In this document: piece by piece, positions 1-5,575 of the stretch | How positions within the stretch are numbered: position 1 is the first letter of the stretch | Layout: each line of letters opens with the position of its first letter | From: Clostridia bacterium | Lineage (GTDB): Bacteria; Bacillota_A; Clostridia; Christensenellales; UBA1242 | Length of the DNA stretch: 10,744 bases | Direction of reading: 5' to 3' | Assembly: GCA_017508345.1 (NCBI GenBank) | Contig: JAFVZD010000058.1 | Location: forward strand, 1 to 10,744 | The notes under the pieces: generated by a model | Databases searched by the model: none | Told to the model about the DNA's origin: nothing | What the model saw: only the letters and a program-made list of their open reading frames with translations | Translations under genes and position numbers: made by a program

Positions 1-1790
1 CCACCTGTATAACGAGATTGCAATTCGTCTTGCAAACGAACTACCTCAAAAATATCATCGGTATATTCTACTGGGATTTGGGTAGAGTTGGTATAGTATG
101 GTTCTTTGTCACCGGCAACAATGATGTCTGGGAATCTAGCCTTGTCTAGTCTAGCGAGTCTAGGGGCTGTACCTTCGGCAGGAGTAGCCTCTAGGTTGTA
201 CTGGTTACCAGTCTCTACCTGATATTCTACCATTTTGTCACGGAGGTAGTCCATAATCTCTATAGCGAATGCTTGACCTTCCTCTGAGGTAATAGGCTTG
301 CCCATAAAGTTGAGTAATGCCTCGTGCATACCTACAATACCTATGGTATTAAAGTGGTTTGCCCAATATTTACCAGTACGGTCTTTTACTGTTTGTAGGT
401 AAAACTTTGAGTATGGATACAGTCCGTTTTCTGTTTGTTCCTCCACGATACGGCGTTTGATTTCTAGTGAATTCTTGGCGATATCAGCTAGTTTACCAAC
501 ACGCTCTAGGAATTCCTCTTTTGTATTGGATAGATATCCTATGCGAGGCAAGTTGATAGTAACTACACCGATAGAACCAGTGAGTGGACTACTACCGAAT
601 AATCCGCCACCACGCTTGCGTAGCTCTTTGACATTTAGTCTCAATCTACAACACATAGATACCGCATCCTCAGGGCTGAGGTCACTATTCACATAGTTTG
701 CAAAATATGGTGTACCATACTTGCATGTCATATCCATAATAGCGTCCATAACAGGGGTATTCCAGTCCAATTCTTTGGTAACATTAATGGTAGGGATTGG
801 GAAAGTAAATATACGACCATTGCTATCACCACGGGTCATTACCTCACAAAAAGCAAGGTTAAACATATCCATTTCTTTTTGGAATTCGCCATAAGTCTTG
901 TCTTGTGGCACACCACCTATGATTACAGGATTATCCTTTAGCAATCTAGGTACCTTGATATCTAGCGTGATATTACTGAATGGACATTGGAAACCTACAC
1001 GAGTAGCCACATTCATATTGAATACAAAGCCTTGGAGGGCTTGAACTACTTCTTCGTATGATAGATTGTCATAGTAGATGAATGGAGCACAATATGTGTC
1101 AAAACTACTCCATGCCTGAGCACCAGCAGTCTCACCCTGTAGGGTAAATGTTGCGTTGGTAATCTGTCCCAAGAAGCTACGCAAGTGCTTGGCTGGGGAA
1201 CTACTAATCTTGCCCTCTACACCTGTAAATCCCATTGTGAGGATTTGATTGAGGTCCCAACCTACACAATATGCACCAAAGAATCCGAGGTCATGTACAT
1301 GGATATCACCACTTAGGTGAGCCTCACGCACCTCTACTGGATAAACTTCGTTTAACCAATAATTCTTGGTAAACTCTTCTCTAACATAGTTATTTAGTCC
1401 TGCTACACTGCGTTGCATATTACTATTCTCACGAGTACGCCAGTCTGTGTCATCAATATATCTTCCAAACAAATCTATTGTAGCACCTATTAGAGCGTTA
1501 TTCTCTCTAGCACTCTTACGCTTCTCTCTATATAATATATAAGCCTTGGCGGTCTGAGAGTGTCTATTCTCTATTAGAGTGTATTCTACCATATCTTGAA
1601 TTTGCTCTACAGTAGGTGTCTTGTCTGCAAGTTTCTTTAGCAATGCCTCCTCTACTTGATCTGCTAGTTTGCATGCAGTATCATAATTACTACCATTGCA
1701 AGCAACCGCTGCCTTGAATATAGCATCTGCAATTTTCTTTTTGTTGAATTCTTGATATGTTCCGTCGCGTTTTAAAACCAAACGAGTCAT
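1..1790 (-). CDS. nrdD: Anaerobic (class III) ribonucleoside-triphosphate reductase, 3' end missing
   Basis: This is the catalytic subunit that reduces ribonucleoside triphosphates to deoxyribonucleotides without oxygen, using a glycyl radical made by the activase NrdG. The frame is open from the ATG at 1790 to the window edge (596 codons); the C-terminal part, with the expected zinc-binding cysteines and radical glycine, is outside. Residues 1-93 form an ATP-cone regulatory domain (begins MTRLVLKRDG). Recognisable NrdD motifs follow: HVHDLGF at 164-170, a CCRLRLN stretch at 380-386 that should carry the thiyl-radical cysteine, GSIGVVTINLPRI at 405-417, EATPAEG at 534-540 and TNSTQIPV at 567-574. 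An AAGGAG ribosome binding site lies 10 bases before the ATG. A strong promoter and two NrdR boxes lie upstream. nrdG is often next door and could follow off-window. The identification is secure. Confidence 0.97.
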   Translation of the reverse strand, partial: MTRLVLKRDGTYQEFNKKKIADAIFKAAVACNGSNYDTACKLADQVEEALLKKLADKTPTVEQIQDMVEYTLIENRHSQTAKAYILYREKRKSARENNALIGATIDLFGRYIDDTDWRTRENSNMQRSVAGLNNYVREEFTKNYWLNEVYPVEVREAHLSGDIHVHDLGFFGAYCVGWDLNQILTMGFTGVEGKISSSPAKHLRSFLGQITNATFTLQGETAGAQAWSSFDTYCAPFIYYDNLSYEEVVQALQGFVFNMNVATRVGFQCPFSNITLDIKVPRLLKDNPVIIGGVPQDKTYGEFQKEMDMFNLAFCEVMTRGDSNGRIFTFPIPTINVTKELDWNTPVMDAIMDMTCKYGTPYFANYVNSDLSPEDAVSMCCRLRLNVKELRKRGGGLFGSSPLTGSIGVVTINLPRIGYLSNTKEEFLERVGKLADIAKNSLEIKRRIVEEQTENGLYPYSKFYLQTVKDRTGKYWANHFNTIGIVGMHEALLNFMGKPITSEEGQAFAIEIMDYLRDKMVEYQVETGNQYNLEATPAEGTAPRLARLDKARFPDIIVAGDKEPYYTNSTQIPVEYTDDIFEVVRLQDELQSRYTG

Positions 1791-1824
1791 TTTCTTTTGT
1801 CTCCTTTATTTTTTGTATACATAT

Positions 1825-1854
1825 ATTATACTCAAACACTATATATTGTGTCAA
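1825..1854 (-). promoter_or_regulatory. nrdD promoter (sigma-A type)
   Basis: Read on the minus strand, the -35 element is a perfect TTGACA (1854-1849) and the -10 element a perfect TATAAT (1830-1825), separated by 18 bases. The start of transcription should fall near 1818, leaving a leader of about 28 bases that contains the AAGGAG ribosome binding site at 1806-1801. The proximal NrdR box overlaps the -35 element and most of the spacer, so repression by blocking RNA polymerase is expected. Confidence 0.85.
1836..1851 (-). promoter_or_regulatory. NrdR box, promoter-proximal
   Basis: The 16-mer ACACAATATATAGTGT (minus strand) agrees at every position with the published NrdR consensus acaCwAtATaTwGtgt. 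NrdR is the zinc-finger/ATP-cone repressor of ribonucleotide reductase genes, which senses the balance of ATP and dATP. The box covers three bases of the -35 element and the upstream part of the spacer. It is the first of a pair; the second starts 33 bases further upstream. Confidence 0.92.
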
Positions 1855-1868
1855 CTAAATAACGCAAA

Positions 1869-1884
1869 ATACTATATATTGTGT
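1869..1884 (-). promoter_or_regulatory. NrdR box, promoter-distal
   Basis: The 16-mer ACACAATATATAGTAT (minus strand) matches the NrdR consensus at 15 of 16 positions. It lies 33 bases, about three helical turns, upstream of the proximal box. This is the paired arrangement that NrdR needs for cooperative binding on one face of the DNA. It sits just upstream of the -35 element of the nrdD promoter. Confidence 0.9.
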
Positions 1885-2074
1885 ATTTTTGTATCTTTTG
1901 CACAAAAATGACATTTTTCGACAAGAGTACAAAATTCAAAAATTTTTATAAATATTCAAATATTTTGCGAGTTGTACAAGTTTAAAATATGGTAATTTTA
2001 TAAAAATTCAAAAGCAATGAATAGTAAGGAATGGAAAAAAGTTTTCCACAAAATTAATTTGTTGGTAAAAAAAT
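1885..2074. other. AT-rich intergenic stretch between the patatin gene and the nrdD control region
   Basis: With the control sites around it, this completes a gene-free stretch of 326 bases (1791-2116). It is very AT-rich, with runs such as tttttataaatattcaaat and a similar ttttataaaaattcaaaa (an imperfect repeat). A weak six-base hairpin (aaaaat-gac-attttt) sits at 1905-1919. I see no coding frame, no RNA gene and no promoter as good as the one at 1825-1854. Confidence 0.6.
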
Positions 2075-2076
2075 TG

Positions 2077-2108
2077 AAAAAAATAAAAAAAGACACAAGT
2101 TGTGTCTT
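2077..2108 (-). terminator. Rho-independent terminator of the patatin-like gene
   Basis: On the minus strand, eight bases after the TAA stop of the patatin-like gene, AAGACACA pairs with TGTGTCTT around a three-base loop (2108-2090). A T-rich tail of about 14 bases follows. Stem plus tail is a classic intrinsic terminator, and it isolates nrdD from read-through. Confidence 0.88.
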
Positions 2109-2116
2109 ATAAAAAA

Positions 2117-3100
2117 TTAGTCAGCAAAGATTTTTTGCAATTCTTCTTCATCATCTTGGTTTGTAGTTGCAGGGGTATCTATTGGTGTATTTTCTTTCTG
2201 GGCTTTGCGTTTGTTTTTGCGTTGAATTGCTTTTAGTTTTTTGGCAGTGCGTTTGATGTCATTATTAGGTGTATCTCTGCCTATGGCCTTGAGAATATTA
2301 GGCAACTCTGCCATAGTAGTTTGGTACCCCACACGAATCATATCTTCCACATTGTCCAATTTGAATTGGCTATATTGAGTCAAGTCCATTTTGACAATAT
2401 AATCAGAGTAGACATATCCGTTAACTGAGTTTGATTTCATTAGTATTCGCAAAGATGCCTTGAGCAAATCTAGCAATTTGGTACTATCTGTACCATAACC
2501 GCGTGTAGGATTTAGGTCAAAAGCGATTACGACATCTGCCCCCATATCTCTAACAACATCAGCAGGGATGTTATTCCTGAGTCCACCATCATACAAACGA
2601 TACTGGCCACGGTCTACTGGATTAAATATCATAGGTACTGCACAACTACCCGCGATTGCAGTATCCAATTCACCAGTGGTCAATCTGACTTCTTCGCCTG
2701 TAATAATATCTACCGCCACCGCCGTAAAAGGGATGCGTAGGTCTTCAAAATTCTTGTTGTCTAATGCCTCGCGTATTACAGCGCGTAGTTTGTCTGTCTT
2801 GCTAGGCATATATTTAATCTTGCTAGTACGAATATCCTTGACACGCAGATTCTTGGCAATATTGATCATTTGGTCTATACTTAGGTCGCTACAATACACT
2901 GCGCCCATTAGTGAACCAACACTAGTACCGGCAACATAATCAAAATGGATATTGGCCTCTTTGAGTGCCTGAAAAACTCCTATATATGCTACACCACGCG
3001 TACCTCCACCGCTAAGGGCTAAACCTAGTTTGAGCGGAGATTGCTGTGTTTTGTTTTTGCTTTTACCAAATATCCTACCGAACCAACCAAAAAATCCCAT
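2117..3100 (-). CDS. Patatin-like phospholipase / serine hydrolase (RssA/YlbK-like)
   Basis: This 327-residue protein belongs to the patatin-like family, which hydrolyses ester bonds of lipids with a Ser-Asp dyad. The glycine-rich oxyanion-hole motif SGGGTRG is at 30-36, the nucleophile motif GTSVG at 58-62 (Ser60), and the dyad aspartate in DGG at 171-173 (Asp171), so the active site appears complete. No signal peptide is seen; the N-terminus (MGFFGWFGRIFGKSKNK) is short, aromatic and basic and could touch the membrane surface. After the domain comes a Lys/Arg-rich stretch (about 284-303) and an acidic tail (DDEEE, 316-320), not part of the catalytic fold. An AGAGGTGA ribosome binding site supports the ATG. 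It is followed by its own terminator, and preceded by the terminator of the upstream gene and a weak candidate promoter. Substrate and role are unknown. Confidence 0.9.
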   Translation of the reverse strand: MGFFGWFGRIFGKSKNKTQQSPLKLGLALSGGGTRGVAYIGVFQALKEANIHFDYVAGTSVGSLMGAVYCSDLSIDQMINIAKNLRVKDIRTSKIKYMPSKTDKLRAVIREALDNKNFEDLRIPFTAVAVDIITGEEVRLTTGELDTAIAGSCAVPMIFNPVDRGQYRLYDGGLRNNIPADVVRDMGADVVIAFDLNPTRGYGTDSTKLLDLLKASLRILMKSNSVNGYVYSDYIVKMDLTQYSQFKLDNVEDMIRVGYQTTMAELPNILKAIGRDTPNNDIKRTAKKLKAIQRKNKRKAQKENTPIDTPATTNQDDEEELQKIFAD

Positions 3101-3127
3101 AATTCACCTCTAAATAAAATATACTAT

Positions 3128-3156
3128 ATAATATCATAAAATGATAAAAATGAAAA
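3128..3156 (-). promoter_or_regulatory. Candidate promoter of the patatin-like gene, with an inverted repeat in the spacer
   Basis: On the minus strand, TATTAT (3133-3128) lies 17 bases downstream of TTTTCA (3156-3151). The -35 element is poor. A perfect inverted repeat, TATCAT-TTT-ATGATA (3146-3132), fills the spacer and enters the -10, and could be an operator. A promoter is needed here because a terminator lies directly upstream, but AT-rich DNA produces such matches by chance. Confidence 0.35.
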
Positions 3157-3183
3157 CAAAAAAGAGAGAAAAACTCTCTTTTT
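3153..3183 (-). terminator. Rho-independent terminator of the acidic membrane-protein gene
   Basis: Thirteen bases past the TAA stop at 3194, the minus strand forms AAAGAGAG-TTTTT-CTCTCTTT (3181-3161), extended by flanking A/T pairs and followed by TTTGTTTTC. Flanking A and T runs on both sides would also let it work in the opposite direction. Confidence 0.85.
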
Positions 3184-3193
3184 TTGTTAGTAA

Positions 3194-4555
3194 TTACATA
3201 TCCTGATTAGCTTTGTATTGCTCAATAGCTTTTTGGATATCAGCAATGTCGCTCTTTAGATCTCTATTTAGGCCAACCAAAATAGTGTTGGTTTTTTCCA
3301 AGATTGGGAATCTGTCTTTGTTTGCGTTCATAACATCTTCGCAGTGTTGAACAGATAGACGCAATCCGTCTAGCAAGTCTAGATCCTCAGATAATTTCTT
3401 AGCCTTTTCCTCATCGATGTCAACATAGTTGTTTACACCATATAAGATAACCTTTTTGCGTGCTACCACAGCCTCGCGTCTACGGAGTTTCTCTTGGTCT
3501 TTTTCTAGAGTCTTTTGTACACGAGCTAGTGGCAAGTACTCTTTGCGGTTAGCCTTGAGATCTTTTTCGTTTGCCTTGAGTCTCTCTTGGAGTACAGCTA
3601 GTCTATTCTCTAATTGTTCCAAAGTCACATCAGAAATAATTGTCTTGGTAACTACAACAGTCTCTGCTGGAGCTACTACTGGCTCAGCCTCAACTGCAGG
3701 AGTCTCTGTCTCAACAGCAGGAGTAGTTTCCTCTGGTTGCTCCTCAGTCTCAACAGCCTCCACAATAGTATCCTCTGTAGTAGATGTAGCAGAAATAGTC
3801 TCATCCTCTGCGATTGGCTCAACAACCTCAGCAGTCTCTACTGTCTCGGTCTCTTCCTCTACAGGAAGCTCCAATTCCTCAACAACTACCTCAGTCTCCT
3901 CTACTATAGCATCAGCCTCCTCTACTGGAGTCTCGTCAACTAATGTTTCCTCAGGTTGCTCATCAGCCTCAACCTCGAGTGCACCGGTTTCATCGCCTGC
4001 GTTATAGTATTGAGCGATAGCGTACTCATTAACCTCATCAATCAATTTGTTGATGTCTTCTGCGTCATTGTTCTCATCAATGTTGTAAAGGTTGTCAAAG
4101 TCCTCAAACTCTTGTCTACGGCGGTTGATAGCCTCTTCTCTATCGCTAGTGAAGTCTTTTTGCTCAAAGTCCTCAAACTCATCATCCATACCTTTGCCAC
4201 CAGCCAACAAGTCCTCTTGCTCACGCTCAACTAATTCGTCATCCCATGCGGTAGTAGTTGTGGTAGTCTTGGTAGCGGTGTCAGTAAATTCATCATCATC
4301 CTCATAAGCTGTGATGGTAGGTGTAGCAGGTGCACTAGTGGTAGTGTCACTCACTGCAATTGTTTGATTACGCTTGTCATCTTTTACATTTCTACGAAAG
4401 AATATACCTCTCGTATTAGGTGCTATGATAGACAATAATAGGTCTACGACAAATACGAATGCCAAAGCAATTACTATCAAGCCAGCGATAATGGCTAGCA
4501 AACCTAGGAATCCTTGTGGCAAATTAGCACCGATTAGTCCAAAAAATAATTCCAT
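3194..4555 (-). CDS. Unrecognised membrane-anchored acidic protein with C-terminal coiled coil
   Basis: I do not recognise a family for this 453-residue protein. Residues 15-45 form one long hydrophobic segment, followed by a basic patch (FFRRNVKDDKR, 52-62), which by the positive-inside rule leaves the rest in the cytoplasm. Residues 82-305 are low complexity and strongly acidic (Glu, Asp, Val, Thr, Pro), with a six-threonine run at 97-102, a repeated EFEDF (126-130, 149-153) and a repeated EQPEET (199-204, 272-277). Residues 310-450 are charged and helical with heptad-like spacing (TLEQLENRLAVLQERLKANE), suggesting a coiled coil. An AAGGAGA ribosome binding site lies 9 bases before the ATG. 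The gene begins 52 bases after tmRNA with no clear promoter, so it may depend on read-through. A scaffold or tethering role is possible but is only an inference from the architecture. Confidence 0.8.
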   Translation of the reverse strand: MELFFGLIGANLPQGFLGLLAIIAGLIVIALAFVFVVDLLLSIIAPNTRGIFFRRNVKDDKRNQTIAVSDTTTSAPATPTITAYEDDDEFTDTATKTTTTTTAWDDELVEREQEDLLAGGKGMDDEFEDFEQKDFTSDREEAINRRRQEFEDFDNLYNIDENNDAEDINKLIDEVNEYAIAQYYNAGDETGALEVEADEQPEETLVDETPVEEADAIVEETEVVVEELELPVEEETETVETAEVVEPIAEDETISATSTTEDTIVEAVETEEQPEETTPAVETETPAVEAEPVVAPAETVVVTKTIISDVTLEQLENRLAVLQERLKANEKDLKANRKEYLPLARVQKTLEKDQEKLRRREAVVARKKVILYGVNNYVDIDEEKAKKLSEDLDLLDGLRLSVQHCEDVMNANKDRFPILEKTNTILVGLNRDLKSDIADIQKAIEQYKANQDM

Positions 4556-4582
4556 ATATTCTCTTCTCCTTAGATTTTTTAC

Positions 4583-4605
4583 TAAAATAAACTCTGTAAT
4601 AGAGT
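4583..4605 (-). terminator. Weak hairpin terminator after tmRNA
   Basis: Two bases past the tmRNA CCA end, the minus strand can fold ACTCT-ATTAC-AGAGT (4605-4591), followed by TTTATTTT. The stem has only five pairs, so termination may be partial and allow read-through into the acidic membrane-protein gene, for which no good promoter was found. Confidence 0.5.
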
Positions 4606-4607
4606 AA

Positions 4608-4995
4608 TGGTGGAAGCGACGGGAATCGAACCCGTGTCCAAATAGTGATACAATGACCTTACTACATGTTTAGTCAATTTTGGGGGATCAATAATATCAT
4701 ATAAATTGACAAACGGATATTATCTAGCCTATTGTACTCATCTAGTCTTAGGCAATACTAGATAAGGGCAATCTAGTGGTTGACGCCCAATATACAGCCT
4801 AGTTGCCAATTACTGAATATTGAACGAGTCAAAATAAACTTGACCAATTAATTAGGCATATGCTGCAGCGAAACCGCTAGGCATAACCATTGCATTTGTG
4901 TTTGCATTTATATTTAGGTATCGTTGTTGATGCAGACGAATCCTGCAACATGCTAGTCAATGCTCTCTACTACCTGTCAAAACCTGTACGCCCCC
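4608..4995 (-). ncRNA. ssrA: tmRNA (transfer-messenger RNA)
   Basis: This 388-base RNA rescues ribosomes stalled on mRNAs without a stop codon: charged with alanine and bound by SmpB, it enters the empty A site and supplies a short frame encoding a degradation tag. The acceptor stem pairs GGGGGCG (4995-4989) with CGCTTCC (4618-4612), including the G3-U70 wobble read by alanyl-tRNA synthetase and a second wobble next to it; the CCA end is encoded (4610-4608). The T arm is ACGGG-TTCGATT-CCCGT, and GGTTTTGACAGG near the 5' end is the usual reduced D-arm sequence. The tag frame is at 4905-4852. The RNA starts 22 bases after smpB with no convincing promoter of its own, so it is probably cut from a smpB-ssrA transcript by RNase P at 4995. 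I did not fold the pseudoknots. Confidence 0.96.
4852..4905 (-). other. tmRNA tag reading frame
   Basis: Starting at a GCA resume codon, the frame reads ANTNAMVMPSGFAAAYA and ends at TAA (4854-4852). The opening GCA AAC is typical of tmRNA, as is the UA at -5/-4 relative to the resume codon. With the alanine carried by the RNA, the tag would be 18 residues. It is longer and more hydrophobic than common clostridial tags and ends Ala-Tyr-Ala instead of the usual Leu-Ala-Ala or Val-Ala-Ala. Confidence 0.8.
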
Positions 4996-5017
4996 ATAAT
5001 AGAGGGATGCTAGGTCA

Positions 5018-5455
5018 TTATCTAGTCTCACGCATTACATCTCGCTCAATATCGCGTTTTTTGATAGACTCACGCTTGTCATGTAATTGTTTACCTCTAC
5101 AAAGAGCAATCTCTACCTTGACTAGTTGTCTATCAAAGTAAAGTTTGAGCGGTACCACAGTGAGTCCCTTTTGGGAAACTTTGCCTATAAGGTAATCCAA
5201 CTCGCGTTTGTTTAGCAACAATTTGCGTGAGCGTCTCTCATCAAGTTTGTCAATATTGGCATAAGGATAATCCTTGATGTACATATTAGAAATATATGCC
5301 TCACCATCGCGAAAGTACACAAAACTCTCATTGATGGATACAGAATTAGCCCTAATGGACTTGACCTCTGCACCATGCAAGACAATACCGGCCTGAAATT
5401 TATCTAATATGAAATACTCGAATTGAGCGCGTTTGTTAGTAGTAATAGTCTTCAT
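5018..5455 (-). CDS. smpB: SsrA-binding protein SmpB
   Basis: SmpB is the small basic partner of tmRNA; it binds the tRNA-like domain, and its C-terminal tail reads the empty mRNA channel of a stalled ribosome. The 145-residue length is normal. Family hallmarks are the beta-barrel motif LHGAEVKSIRAN at 26-37, a basic RRSRKLLLNKRE stretch at 74-85, and the GKQLHDKRE motif at 121-129, followed by a basic tail (IKKRDIERDVMRETR) expected to become helical in the channel. The ATG at 5455 has a GAGGT ribosome binding site 5 bases upstream. It lies between rnr and ssrA, the standard Firmicutes order. A candidate promoter is immediately upstream, so smpB-ssrA may form their own unit. Confidence 0.97.
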   Translation of the reverse strand: MKTITTNKRAQFEYFILDKFQAGIVLHGAEVKSIRANSVSINESFVYFRDGEAYISNMYIKDYPYANIDKLDERRSRKLLLNKRELDYLIGKVSQKGLTVVPLKLYFDRQLVKVEIALCRGKQLHDKRESIKKRDIERDVMRETR

Positions 5456-5467
5456 TGCTACCTCTAT

Positions 5468-5496
5468 ATTATATCATAATTTTAATTATTTTTCAA
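5468..5496 (-). promoter_or_regulatory. Candidate smpB-ssrA promoter
   Basis: On the minus strand, TTGAAA (5496-5491) and a perfect TATAAT (5473-5468) are separated by 17 bases, close to the ideal sigma-A promoter. Transcription would start near 5461, inside the smpB ribosome binding site, giving a nearly leaderless smpB message. Either smpB translates poorly from this start, or the promoter mainly serves ssrA, whose RNA needs no leader. Confidence 0.6.
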
Positions 5497-5507
5497 TACC
5501 TCTTCTT

Positions 5508-5537
5508 AAAAAAACTATACTTTTGCAAAGTTTTTTT
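5508..5537 (-). terminator. Possible AT-rich terminator after rnr
   Basis: On the minus strand, AAAAAAACT (5537-5529) can pair with AGTTTTTTT (5516-5508) around a 12-base loop, the second arm serving as U-tract. An alternative smaller hairpin (ACTTT-GCA-AAAGT) lies inside. It has few G-C pairs, so its strength is doubtful, but it sits 38 bases past the rnr stop, just before the candidate smpB promoter. Confidence 0.45.
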
Positions 5538-5575
5538 GATTTTGTGGTAATAGAAGGGATTTTTGCAGTGAAAAA

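Noticed and set aside
1905..1919. Small hairpin aaaaat-gac-attttt upstream of nrdD as a regulatory RNA or terminator
   Set aside because: Only six pairs, five of them in A/T runs, with no U-tract; expected by chance in such AT-rich DNA.
2568..2939. Plus-strand open frame of 123 codons
   Set aside because: Antisense shadow of the patatin-like gene, whose catalytic motifs on the minus strand are intact.
3429..4007. Long plus-strand open frame of 192 codons (Ser/Thr-rich)
   Set aside because: It is the antisense of the acidic low-complexity region of the minus-strand gene, where GAA/GTA/ACA-type codons leave no stops in the reverse frame. It has no ribosome binding site and an implausible composition.
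4996..5022. TATTAT directly before tmRNA, or GATAAT at about 5021-5016, as an ssrA promoter
   Set aside because: TATTAT abuts the mature 5' end, too close for a -10 element, and no -35 at suitable spacing was found for the second; processing from the smpB transcript is simpler.
4890..5141. Plus-strand open frame over the tmRNA 5' half and the smpB end
   Set aside because: It runs antisense through tmRNA and smpB, both certain on the minus strand; no ribosome binding site.
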